A stretch of 64,000 nucleotides of DNA from Hyphomicrobiales bacterium (GTDB taxonomy: Bacteria > Pseudomonadota > Alphaproteobacteria > Rhizobiales > Beijerinckiaceae), in NCBI GenBank assembly GCA_017302635.1, contig JAFLCX010000002.1, positions 124,001 to 188,000 on the forward strand. The letters run 5' to 3'. Below the pieces are notes generated by a model. The model did not search any database, was not told the origin of the DNA, and saw only the letters and a program-made list of their open reading frames with translations. This document shows positions 25,694 to 34,538 of this stretch, in pieces. How positions within the stretch are numbered: the first letter of the stretch is position 1; each line of letters starts with the position of its first letter. The translations under genes were made by a program, and so were the position numbers.

Positions 25694-26830
25694 TTATGCT
25701 TTGGGCGCGAACAGGGGGTGCACCAGCGCCCCGTCGCGGCACAGGCAGGTCGCCTTGACCAGTTCGTCGTCGAAATTCACGGCCAGTTTTTTCTCTTTCT
25801 TGTCCACGAGCGTATCGAGGAATGCGAGAAGGTTCTTGGCATAGAGTGCCGAGGCCGTGGGCGCGAGCCGCCCCGGCACGTTGAGATAACCGACGATTTT
25901 CACACCATTCGACGTGGTGACGACCTCGCCCGCTTTCGCTCCCTCGACATTGCCGCCACGCTCGACCGCGAGATCGATGATCACCGAGCCGGGGCGCATC
26001 GACGCGACCATCGCCGCTGTCACGAGGCGTGGCGCGGGGCGACCGGGGATCAGCGCTGTCGTGATCACGATATCCTGCTTGGCGATGTGCTCGGCCACGA
26101 GCGCCGCCTGTTTCGCCTGATATTCGGCCGACATCGGCTTCGCATAACCGGCTGCCGTTTCGGCGGCCTTGAACTCGTCATCTTCAACGGCAACGAATTT
26201 CGCGCCGAGTGAAGCGACCTGCTCTTTTGCGGCAGGGCGGACATCGGTTGCGGTGACGATCGCGCCGAGGCGCCGCGCTGTGGCGATGGCTTGAAGGCCC
26301 GCCACGCCCGCCCCCATGATGAAGGAACGTGCGGCAGGCACGGTGCCAGCGGCGGTCATCATCATCGGGAACGCGCGGCCGAAAATCGCTGCAGCGTCGA
26401 TCACCGCGCGATATCCCGCAAGGTTCGCCTGAGACGACAGCACATCCATCACCTGGGCGCGGGTGATGCGGGGCATCAGTTCCATCGAGAAAGCCGCGAC
26501 GCCCTTATCGGCAATGGCCTTCATGCCCTCGGCATCGCCATAGGGTTCGAGCATGCCGATCACGAGCGCACCCTTGGCGAGCTTGCCCGCGACATCAGCC
26601 GAGGGGCGACGCACGCTCAGAAGGATATCGGCACCCTTGAGCGCCGCCGCGGCTGTGCCGACACTGGCTCCGGCGGCCTCGAACATTGCATCCGGGATAT
26701 CGGAGCCGGCCCCCGCACCTTTCTCGATCGCGATCTCGGCACCGAGCGCTTTCAGCTTGCCGATGGTTTCCGGCGTGACGGCAACGCGGGTTTCGCCCGA
26801 TTTCGCTTCATCGAGAACGGCAATGCGCAT
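25694..26830 (-). CDS. pntAA: NAD(P) transhydrogenase subunit alpha, soluble NAD-binding part
   Basis: 378 residues. AlaDH/PNT domain: ESRVAVTP-like start (SGETRVAVTPETIGKLKALG), SSQANLAGYRAVIDAA, VMGAGVAGLQAIATARRLGA Rossmann motif and LIPGRPAPRLVTAAMV. Binds NAD(H) on the cytoplasmic side of the transhydrogenase. GGGGGAAGCG precedes the ATG. First gene of the pnt operon, 66 bases after the oxidase subunit gene. Confidence 0.95.
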   Translation of the reverse strand: MRIAVLDEAKSGETRVAVTPETIGKLKALGAEIAIEKGAGAGSDIPDAMFEAAGASVGTAAAALKGADILLSVRRPSADVAGKLAKGALVIGMLEPYGDAEGMKAIADKGVAAFSMELMPRITRAQVMDVLSSQANLAGYRAVIDAAAIFGRAFPMMMTAAGTVPAARSFIMGAGVAGLQAIATARRLGAIVTATDVRPAAKEQVASLGAKFVAVEDDEFKAAETAAGYAKPMSAEYQAKQAALVAEHIAKQDIVITTALIPGRPAPRLVTAAMVASMRPGSVIIDLAVERGGNVEGAKAGEVVTTSNGVKIVGYLNVPGRLAPTASALYAKNLLAFLDTLVDKKEKKLAVNFDDELVKATCLCRDGALVHPLFAPKA

Positions 26831-26896
26831 CGCTTCCCCCAGACTTCGGCAATGTTATGAATGGCAACGGGCGCAGGACAGGCGCCCGGCAAAGGC

Positions 26897-27109
26897 TCAG
26901 AAAAACTTCGCCACGATCGCGGTCGTCAGAACCGAGACGATGAGCGTGAAAGCCCAGGGCAGAAGTCCTGTGAAGGAACCCGTGAGCAGCACGAAAATCA
27001 CACTGAAGACCGTTCCCCATTTGATAAGGCCCGCGAAAAGCGAGAAGGTCTTCTCGTGCTCGGCATAATCCATCGCCGGCGCGTCATGATTGTGGTTGTC
27101 AGCGGCCAT
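26897..27109 (-). CDS. aa3-type cytochrome c oxidase subunit IV
   Basis: 70 residues: a short histidine-rich start, AMDYAEHEKTFSLFAGLIKW (the family signature D-Y-x-E-H-E-x-T-Y/F), then one membrane helix. A small accessory subunit of aa3 oxidases found in alphaproteobacteria. The other oxidase genes are not in this window. Same strand as and just upstream of pntAA; start preceded by GGAAGA. Confidence 0.88.
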   Translation of the reverse strand: MAADNHNHDAPAMDYAEHEKTFSLFAGLIKWGTVFSVIFVLLTGSFTGLLPWAFTLIVSVLTTAIVAKFF

Positions 27110-27214
27110 TGTCGTCTTCCTCTGGAGTGGTCAGAACCTCTTCTTCGCGTCTAGCCGAAAGGTGGCTTCTGCGCAATGCGGCTGGCGCAGGGGGGAGGGG
27201 CTGGAGGAGATGGC

Positions 27215-28570
27215 TCAGAGGCCGGCACGCGCCAGCGCTTTGGCCTGCGCCTCGGCCACCTTGTCCACCGAAAAATCCGCGATCTCGGCATTGAAGAGGG
27301 TGTGGAAATTCAGCCGCGCGCCCAGATGCAGGAACACGCCGCCAAGGCCAATTGCGGCGCGATCCATGAACACGAATTCGCGCGGAATGGTCACCGGCCC
27401 TTTTTCCTTCAGCGCTTGATGCACCTTGAAGGCTTCCTTGCGGCCATATTCGCCTGGCGAGACGCCATCGGCGATAGTGCGCACACGGTCATCCAGCAGC
27501 GGCCCGAAGATAAACCGTGCCCAGATGGAGAGGATATCGATCAGCTCGCGATTGAGTTTCTTGAATCCCCAGACCTCGTAGGCATGGACCACGCGTGCTT
27601 CATCACCTTCAAGAAGCCCGCGGTAAAGATCGATCACTCCGCCCACGAAGCTCGGCGGAAAAATCCGGATGCAGCCATAATCGAGCAGGTTGATGCCGCC
27701 CGGCTGACCCTGTTCGTCGCGGAAAACCGTGTAGTTTCCCAGATGCGGGTCGCCGTGGATGATGCCGACATGGCTGAAAGGATGCCACCAGGCCTTGAAC
27801 ATCGCCGTCGCGAGGCGATTGCGAACCGCCTCGTCCTCGCTTGTGAAGTTGAGCATCTTCTCGCCCTCGAGCCATTCGAGGCTCAGCAGCCGGCGGGTCG
27901 AGAGCGAGGTTTCGACCTGCGGCACACGCACCAACGGTTCCTGCGCCAGCACATCGGCATAAAGCCGGGCGTGGCTGGCCTCGCGGGTGTAATCGAGTTC
28001 CTCGCGGATCCGGTCCGAGATTTCGAGCTTGATCTCGCGGGTGTCGATGACATTCGACATCCGGCGATGAATGGAGAACAGCAGGTCGAGCTGGCTCAGA
28101 TCCGCCTCGACGGCTGATTCCATATCCGGATATTGCAGCTTGCAGGCGAGCTTGCGGCCATCGAGTGTTGTGGCGCGATGCACCTGCCCGAGTGAGGCGG
28201 CGGCGGCCGGCTCCTTCTCGAATTCCGCGAAGCGCGTCTGCCAATCCGGGCCCAGTTCGGCGATCATGCGGCGTTTCACGAAAGTCCAGCCCATCGGCGG
28301 GGCCTCGGACTGAAGCTTCCGCAGTTCCTCGGCATATTCGGCGGGTACGGCCTCGGGAATCGTCGCGAGGAGTTGCGCGACCTTCATCAGCGGGCCTTTC
28401 AATCCGCCCAGCGCCGCGGTGAGAGCGGCCGCATTGCGACGGTCTCCATCCGAAGAACGGCCCATCAGCATTCCGCCGGCGATACGCGCGGCAACGCCAC
28501 CGACATTGGCTCCCACGCGGGCATAGCGGCTGGCGCGGGCCGTAAAACGGTTCTGTTCGGAATCGGACAT
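27215..28570 (-). CDS. ABC1/AarF (UbiB-like) atypical kinase
   Basis: 451 residues. Family hallmarks: the A-rich loop AAAASLGQVHRA in place of a P-loop, the catalytic stretch IIHGDPHLGNYTVF, and LLDYGCIR for the metal-binding DFG position. The usual KxGQ motif reads K63-V-A-Q66. Members support ubiquinone synthesis or lipid homeostasis by unconventional ATP use; the exact role here is unknown. Start at 28570 (MSDSEQN), with AGG upstream. It stands between the oxidase subunit gene and pepF. Confidence 0.88.
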   Translation of the reverse strand: MSDSEQNRFTARASRYARVGANVGGVAARIAGGMLMGRSSDGDRRNAAALTAALGGLKGPLMKVAQLLATIPEAVPAEYAEELRKLQSEAPPMGWTFVKRRMIAELGPDWQTRFAEFEKEPAAAASLGQVHRATTLDGRKLACKLQYPDMESAVEADLSQLDLLFSIHRRMSNVIDTREIKLEISDRIREELDYTREASHARLYADVLAQEPLVRVPQVETSLSTRRLLSLEWLEGEKMLNFTSEDEAVRNRLATAMFKAWWHPFSHVGIIHGDPHLGNYTVFRDEQGQPGGINLLDYGCIRIFPPSFVGGVIDLYRGLLEGDEARVVHAYEVWGFKKLNRELIDILSIWARFIFGPLLDDRVRTIADGVSPGEYGRKEAFKVHQALKEKGPVTIPREFVFMDRAAIGLGGVFLHLGARLNFHTLFNAEIADFSVDKVAEAQAKALARAGL

Positions 28571-28634
28571 GGCAACCTGGTCGAATTGCGGCGCTGATGG
28601 TCGATACGAGCGAAGCAACCCCGTGGATGCCTCT

Positions 28635-30479
28635 TCACCCCATCGCTTCGAGTTCGCCGATCATGTCCTCGATCACCTTGAGGCCGATTTGCCAGAAAGA
28701 TGGGTCACGGGCATCGAGGCCGAAAGGCGCCAGAAGTTCGGAATGATGCTTCGTGCCGCCAGCTTTCAGCAGATCGAAATAGTGATCCACAAAGCGTGGA
28801 TCGGCTTTCTGGTAGACGCCATAAAGCGAGTTCACGAGGCAGTCGCCAAAAGCATAGGCATAGACATAGAAGGGCGAGTGGATGAAGTGCGGGATATAGG
28901 CCCAGAACACTTCGTAACCGGGCCCAAGCCGGATTGCGGGGCCGAGGCTTTTCGTCTGCACGTCGAGCCAGATCGCGTTGAGCTGTTCGCTTGTCAGCTC
29001 GCCGTTGCGCCGCTCGATATGCACGCGCCGCTCGAAGGAGTAGAATGCGACCTGCCGCACGACTGTGTTGATCATGTCCTCGACCTTCGAGGCCAGCAGC
29101 GCCTTGCGCTCCAGAGGGTTGGTCGTGGCGGCGAGGATCTTGCGGAACGTCAGCATCTCGCCGAACACGCTCGCGGTTTCGGCGAGGGTGAGCGGGGTGG
29201 GTGCCATCAGAGCGCCATTCGGGCCAGCGAGAACCTGATGCACCCCGTGCCCCAGTTCATGGGCGAGGGTCATCACGTCGCGCGGCTTACCGAGATAATT
29301 GACCAGAATGTAGGGGTGCGACGAAGGAACGGTGGGGTGTGCGAAAGCACCGGGCGACTTGCCGGCTCGAACGGGTGCGTCGATCCAGCTCTCGTCGAAA
29401 AAGCGACGGGCAATCATCGAGAGTTCATCCGAGAAACCGGCATAGGCATCGAGCACGGTGTCACGCGCTTCGGTCCACGGGATCGTGCGCTGCTCGACTT
29501 TCGGCAACGGCGCGTTGCGATCCCAGAAATCGAGGGCCTCACGCCCGAACCACTTCGCTTTCAGCGCATAATAGCGGTGCGAGAGCCGCGGATAGGCAGC
29601 TTCGATGGCCGAAACCATTGCATCCACCACCTCACGCTCGACGCGGTTGGCGAGGTGGCGGCTATCGGCGACGTCCTGAAAACCGCGCCAGCGATCGGAG
29701 ATTTCCTTGTCTTTCGCCAGCGTATTGGTGACCAGCGTGAAGAGCCTCAGATTCTCGCTCAGGGTCTTCGAGAGCGCCTCGGCTGCACTCTTGCGCTTGT
29801 GCGGATCCGAATCCTGCAAACGCCCGAGGGTTGGCTCGAGCGTGAGGCTTTCACCATCGATCTCGAAGCGCAAGGACGCCATGGTTTCATCGAAAAGCCG
29901 GTTCCATGCGCCGCGCCCCGTCACAGATTTCTCGTGAAAGACCTGTTCGATGCGATCTTCAAGCTGATAGGGCTTGTCGCGACGCAGATCGGTCAGCCAG
30001 GGCTGGAAATGCCGGAGTGGTTCGATCGCCGCGAGCCTGTCGATCAGGGCGTCATCGAGACGGTTCAGTTCAAGCATGAAGAACAGCAGGTCGGACGAGA
30101 GGGCGGTGATGCGCTCCTGTGCGTCTCCATAGAATTTGCCGTGAGCCGGATTGGTGGTGTCGCTCGCATAGATTAGCCCGGCATAGGAGATGATCCGGCC
30201 CATCCGGTCTTCGATGGCCTCGTATTGGCGGATCGCATCGTGGAGGCGGGCCGAGGCATCCGCCGAGTTGGCCAAATCGGCGAGTTGGCCGCGAAACCGG
30301 GCGGTAAAAGCGGCTGATTCGCGCTCGACCTGCTCAAGGTCGGCCTTGTACTCGGGCGAATCCATGCCGGGATAGAGGTCGGAAAGACGCCACTCGGGCA
30401 ATGGGCCGAGCGATTTTTCCGTTGCTCCGCCACGCTCCGTCGGCACGGGCAAGGCTTCGGCATTCGGCACGTTGCGCAT
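28635..30479 (-). CDS. pepF: Oligoendopeptidase F family protein (M3 peptidase)
   Basis: 614 residues. The zinc site MTLAHELGHGVHQVL (HExxH) is present with the downstream glutamate in LAETASVFGEMLTF. Also conserved: AYPRLSHRYYALKAKW and FIHSPFYVYAYAFGD. It trims short peptides in the cytoplasm. The ATG at 30477-30479 has AGGGGA upstream; the open frame extends 170 codons further but that part is non-coding. Divergent from the sigma-54 regulator across 249 bases holding an 8-bp inverted repeat. Confidence 0.93.
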   Translation of the reverse strand: MRNVPNAEALPVPTERGGATEKSLGPLPEWRLSDLYPGMDSPEYKADLEQVERESAAFTARFRGQLADLANSADASARLHDAIRQYEAIEDRMGRIISYAGLIYASDTTNPAHGKFYGDAQERITALSSDLLFFMLELNRLDDALIDRLAAIEPLRHFQPWLTDLRRDKPYQLEDRIEQVFHEKSVTGRGAWNRLFDETMASLRFEIDGESLTLEPTLGRLQDSDPHKRKSAAEALSKTLSENLRLFTLVTNTLAKDKEISDRWRGFQDVADSRHLANRVEREVVDAMVSAIEAAYPRLSHRYYALKAKWFGREALDFWDRNAPLPKVEQRTIPWTEARDTVLDAYAGFSDELSMIARRFFDESWIDAPVRAGKSPGAFAHPTVPSSHPYILVNYLGKPRDVMTLAHELGHGVHQVLAGPNGALMAPTPLTLAETASVFGEMLTFRKILAATTNPLERKALLASKVEDMINTVVRQVAFYSFERRVHIERRNGELTSEQLNAIWLDVQTKSLGPAIRLGPGYEVFWAYIPHFIHSPFYVYAYAFGDCLVNSLYGVYQKADPRFVDHYFDLLKAGGTKHHSELLAPFGLDARDPSFWQIGLKVIEDMIGELEAMG

Positions 30480-30638
30480 CGCAATTCCCCTGAAATTCGC
30501 TCCAAACGCTTCAGTTTCCCAGAATCGGGGCAACGAAACGCCGTGCGCGTCACCTGAAAGCAGATGGAGCAGGAACGCAGATTTTGCAATGCGCCATGAA
30601 AACCGGGCGACAGGATTTACAGCCTGTTTACGCGCTTT

Positions 30639-30675
30639 GGCGACACTGGCCCAGAACGAAACACCTTGTGTCGCC
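30639..30675. promoter_or_regulatory. 8-bp inverted repeat between pepF and the sigma-54 regulator
   Basis: GGCGACAC (30639-30646) and GTGTCGCC (30668-30675) are a perfect inverted repeat with a 21-base gap in the divergent promoter region. The layout fits a dimer-pair binding site, possibly autoregulation. Speculative. Confidence 0.4.
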
Positions 30676-30728
30676 GGTTCGGCCCGTTTTTGCGACGCCA
30701 GGGAGCATGAAAGCGAAGTATTCCGGAC

Positions 30729-32228
30729 ATGAGCGCATCCCTTCTCATCGTCGATGACGATCCCGTCCAGCGTCGCCTCCTGACCGAGATGGTCCGTCGC
30801 TTCGGCTATCAGCCCGAAGTGGTGGAAGGAGGAGCCGAAGCGCTCGATCGGCTGAATGATCGCGCCCGCCCCAAGATCGACGTGATGGTGCTCGACCTTG
30901 TCATGCCCGACATCGACGGCATGACGGTGCTCGACCGCCTCAAGACGATGGAAGACGCGCCTGCCGTGATCGTCCAGACGGCGCATGGTTCGATCGATGC
31001 CGTGATCAGCGCGATGCGCGCTGGAGCCGCCGACTTCGTGGTCAAGCCGGTCGGCGCCGAAAGATTGCAGGTCTCGATCAAGAATGCCCTGCGCGTTGAA
31101 GCGCTGGAGGGAGAAGTGCGCCGGATGTCGAAGCGCGGTTCGGGCGCGCTGACCTTCGCCGATCTCGCCTCGTCATCCCCCGATATGGCGCGGGCCATCC
31201 GGCTCGGCGAACGGGCGGCGAAATCCGGTATTCCGGTGCTGTTGGAAGGCGAATCGGGCGTCGGCAAGGAAGTTTTCGCCCGCGCGCTTCAAGGGGCGAG
31301 TGACCGGCGCGGCAAGGCCTTCGTCACGGTCAATTGCGGGGCGATCCCGGCCAATCTCGTCGAAAGCATTCTCTTCGGCCACGAGAAGGGTGCCTTCACG
31401 GGTGCCACCGAGAAGCACCTTGGCAAATTCGTCGAAGCCAATGGCGGCACGCTGTTCCTCGATGAGGTTTCCGAATTGCCGCTGGATGCGCAGGTGAAAT
31501 TGCTTCGTGCGATTCAGGAGGGCGAGGTCGATCCGGTCGGCGGGCGCAAGACCGTCAAGGTCGATATCCGCCTCGTCTCGGCATCAAACAAGGACCTGCT
31601 CGATTGCGTGCGGCAGGGGAAGTTCCGCGAGGATCTCTACTACCGCCTCAATGTTTTCCCGATTTCCATTCCGCCCCTGCGCAACCGGCGTGAGGATATT
31701 GCCACACTCGTGCGCGGTTTCGTCGCGCGTTTCGCGGCCGAGGAAGGGCGCATCATCCGCGGCATTTCGACCGACGCGATGCAGCTCCTGCAAAGCTTCC
31801 ATTGGCCCGGTAACGTGCGCCAGCTGGAAAACGCCGTCTTCCGCGCCGTGATCCTGTGCGAAGGCGACGAGATCACGGTCGAGCACCTGCCGCAGGTCGC
31901 GCAGGTTGTGAGCGGGTTCGATGTCCGTATCCCGCCCATGTCCGCGACGCCTGTGCCGATGCAGGCTGAACGCGAGATCGTGCGGGTCGAGATCAAGGAC
32001 CCCTCGGCCATGACTTTGCTTGATCCGATGGGTGATGTGCGCCCGCTCGGCGATGTCGAAAGCGAGACAATCCGCTTTGCGCTCGATCATTATCGCGGGC
32101 AGATGTCAAAGGTCGCGCGGAAGCTTGGGATCGGGCGCTCGACCCTCTATCGCAAGCTCAAGGAACTCGGGATCGCGACCGATGATCCCGAGGACGACGA
32201 TTTGAATGAGGATATCCGTGCCGCCTGA
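30729..32228 (+). CDS. NtrC-type sigma-54-dependent response regulator (orphan)
   Basis: 499 residues in three parts: a receiver (1-120) with the acidic pocket LLIVDDDP and phospho-acceptor D56 in VMVLDLVMPD; an AAA+ domain (about 145-390) with Walker A GESGVGKE, the sigma-54 contact loop GAFTGA and Walker B GTLFLDEV; and a Fis-type HTH at the C-terminus (VARKLGIGRSTLYRKLKELG). It should activate sigma-54 promoters when phosphorylated. No histidine kinase gene is adjacent. The next two genes on the same strand are envelope enzymes, so it may act in envelope control; this is context only. Confidence 0.92.
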   Translation: MSASLLIVDDDPVQRRLLTEMVRRFGYQPEVVEGGAEALDRLNDRARPKIDVMVLDLVMPDIDGMTVLDRLKTMEDAPAVIVQTAHGSIDAVISAMRAGAADFVVKPVGAERLQVSIKNALRVEALEGEVRRMSKRGSGALTFADLASSSPDMARAIRLGERAAKSGIPVLLEGESGVGKEVFARALQGASDRRGKAFVTVNCGAIPANLVESILFGHEKGAFTGATEKHLGKFVEANGGTLFLDEVSELPLDAQVKLLRAIQEGEVDPVGGRKTVKVDIRLVSASNKDLLDCVRQGKFREDLYYRLNVFPISIPPLRNRREDIATLVRGFVARFAAEEGRIIRGISTDAMQLLQSFHWPGNVRQLENAVFRAVILCEGDEITVEHLPQVAQVVSGFDVRIPPMSATPVPMQAEREIVRVEIKDPSAMTLLDPMGDVRPLGDVESETIRFALDHYRGQMSKVARKLGIGRSTLYRKLKELGIATDDPEDDDLNEDIRAA

Positions 32229-32348
32229 CGCGATGTGCGGAATGTCACTGCCTTGACAATGTAATTGGTTCAAGGAACGAAGGTATTGAGCAGGCGGGCG
32301 AAAACGGGTCTCACCGGGGCGCTCGTGTTGGCCGGGAGAGAGCGGACC

Positions 32349-34421
32349 ATGAGGCGGCTACGGTTGGTTCCGGGTGGGGCGTCGGCGTTCATTCGGAATT
32401 TCAGGACGAGCGGCGTGAGTCTCGCGGTCCTGGTCTTGACTTCGACCATCGGCGGTACCGCTCTGGCGACATCGCCGGATGCCGAGAGCACTCCGCAGGC
32501 CTTTGCCTTGCCCCTGCCGGAAATTCCGCCTTTCGCGATGCCACCCGCGGCCGCGCCCATGGAAAGTCAGCCCAAGGCTTTTGCCGAACAGCCGAGGGAC
32601 GAATTCCTCGTTGTGCGGGGTGTCGAAATCCCCGGCTTCGCCATGCCTTCCGAGATCGTCGCCGCCGAGCCCGTGAAGGAGGCCGCGTCGGAGCCTTCGA
32701 AATCTGCGGCATTGGCTGTTCCGGCACCCGAATCAGCCGGCACTGTTCTGCGTGTCGAGATCGAAACACCGCCGATCCCTGCTCTTAATCTCTCGATGTT
32801 GCAGGTTGACCCTCCGGCGATCCTCGCACCCTCTGTCGCCCAGCCCTCCGTGGTGGCTCTCGATCTTGATGCCGAGCGTGCGCAAGCAATCCTTGAGCCC
32901 CTCCGTGCGAAGCTGAAAATCCGTGCGGCTGTCGTGGAGCAGATCGCCGCTTTCTATGCCGCTCGCGCATGGCAGCCGCTCTGGATCGATGCCGAAGGAA
33001 AGCTTGCGCCGAAAGCTCAGGGCGCTCTCGAGGCCATCGCGAAGGCGGGCGACGAGGGGCTGGATTCGGCTCGCCTTCTCGCCGTGCTGCCCGTCTCGCT
33101 CGGCGAGGCCTCCGGCCGGGCTTCGCTGTCCGCCGAGCGGCGAAACGAAGCGGAACTCGCGCTGTCGCTCGCGGCCTCCACCTATGCCCAGGATGCGCGC
33201 GGCGGGCGGCTGGAGCCCAACCGCCTGTCTTCGATGCTCACGCCGGCGCTGTCCTTGCCGCAAGCCGGCGACGTGCTGGAAGCTTTGGCCAAGGCCGAGG
33301 CTGCGGGCGATGTCCGCAAGGCGCTGCTGGCCTTCAATCCACCTCATGCCGGCTATCGGGCCTTGCGCGATGCGCTGGCGAAGCTCCGCGCCGAGCCGAA
33401 GGGTGATCCCGATATCACCGCCAGCACTGGGCCGAATCCCGCCGCCTTGCGGGCGTCCCTGCCACCGAATTTCATGAACGGCGCCGGGCTCAACCCAGGG
33501 CAGGAGGATGCCCGCGTCCCGCTGATGCGGGTTCGCCTCGGCCTGCCGGCGACCGAGGGTATCACTTACGATGCTGCATTGGCTGAAGCGGTCCGTGAGT
33601 TCCAGCGCGCCAACAATCTGAAGCCGGATGGCCGGGTCACGCCGCGCACCCGCACCCTGCTCGAGGATCTGGAAGCACCTCTGACCCGTATTCACAAGGC
33701 CAAGGCCGCACCAGATGACCGCATCGCAACCATCATCGCCAATATGGAACGCTGGCGCTGGCTGCCGCCGGAACTCGGTCGCACGCACATCTTCGTCAAC
33801 ATCCCCGATTTCCGGCTGGAAATGATGGATGAGGGGGCGCGCATCTTCGAGACCCGCGTGATCGTTGGCAAACCCGAGCGCCAGACGCCGATTTTTTCGG
33901 ACCAGATGGAATTTCTCGTCGTCAACCCGTCATGGTTCATCCCGCCGACCATCCTGCGCAAGGATGTGCTGCCGAAGCTCGCAGCCGATCCGGGCTATGC
34001 CGCGCGGATGGGCTATGAGGTGACCCGGCGTGGCAATTCGATTTCGGTGCGTCAGCCGCCGGGCAACCGCAATGCGCTGGGCCATGTCAAATTCATGTTC
34101 CCCAACGAGCATGCGGTCTATCTGCATGATACGCCGGGCCGGCATCTGTTCCGGGCCGATACGCGGGCTTTCAGCTCGGGTTGCGTGCGTGTCGAAGGCC
34201 CGTTCCAGCTTGCCGAGCACCTGCTTCTGAAAAGTCAGGGGCTCAATGAGCGCCAGTTGCGTGCGATGGTTGGCAGCAGCGAGCGCACGATCCGGCTGAA
34301 CGAAAAGGTGCCGGTGCACCTCGCCTATTTCACCTATCAGGTGGATGCAAACGGGGTTCTTGTCCGCAAGCCTGATCTTTACGGGCATGATGCCCGCATC
34401 CGGCGCGCGCTGTCGCTCTGA
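32349..34421 (+). CDS. L,D-transpeptidase with peptidoglycan-binding domain (YcbB-like)
   Basis: About 690 residues. A signal/anchor helix near the start, then a low-complexity Pro/Ala region with repeated PxFAMP (to about residue 180), a scaffold domain, a peptidoglycan-binding motif LKPDGRVTPRTRTLLED, and a YkuD catalytic domain: HIFVNIPDFRLEMMDEG, YLHDTPGRHLFRADTRAF and SSGCVRVEG with the catalytic cysteine. It makes 3-3 crosslinks in peptidoglycan or attaches proteins, in the periplasm. Start taken at ATG 32349 behind GGGAGAG; an earlier in-frame ATG at 32265 is less likely. Confidence 0.88.
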   Translation: MRRLRLVPGGASAFIRNFRTSGVSLAVLVLTSTIGGTALATSPDAESTPQAFALPLPEIPPFAMPPAAAPMESQPKAFAEQPRDEFLVVRGVEIPGFAMPSEIVAAEPVKEAASEPSKSAALAVPAPESAGTVLRVEIETPPIPALNLSMLQVDPPAILAPSVAQPSVVALDLDAERAQAILEPLRAKLKIRAAVVEQIAAFYAARAWQPLWIDAEGKLAPKAQGALEAIAKAGDEGLDSARLLAVLPVSLGEASGRASLSAERRNEAELALSLAASTYAQDARGGRLEPNRLSSMLTPALSLPQAGDVLEALAKAEAAGDVRKALLAFNPPHAGYRALRDALAKLRAEPKGDPDITASTGPNPAALRASLPPNFMNGAGLNPGQEDARVPLMRVRLGLPATEGITYDAALAEAVREFQRANNLKPDGRVTPRTRTLLEDLEAPLTRIHKAKAAPDDRIATIIANMERWRWLPPELGRTHIFVNIPDFRLEMMDEGARIFETRVIVGKPERQTPIFSDQMEFLVVNPSWFIPPTILRKDVLPKLAADPGYAARMGYEVTRRGNSISVRQPPGNRNALGHVKFMFPNEHAVYLHDTPGRHLFRADTRAFSSGCVRVEGPFQLAEHLLLKSQGLNERQLRAMVGSSERTIRLNEKVPVHLAYFTYQVDANGVLVRKPDLYGHDARIRRALSL

Positions 34422-34538
34422 TATCTTTGCGTGAAATCATGGAAGTTCGGGCGTTTTTCCGCCACCTTTTTCCGGCAAAGCTCTGCGATCGGGGCTTGCC
34501 CGGGGGGTGTATCCGCTGATGGGTCTGGAGTTTTGGGC

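Noticed and set aside
28569..30176. Plus-strand frame of 535 codons opposite pepF
   Set aside because: Shadow of the HExxH peptidase gene on the minus strand.
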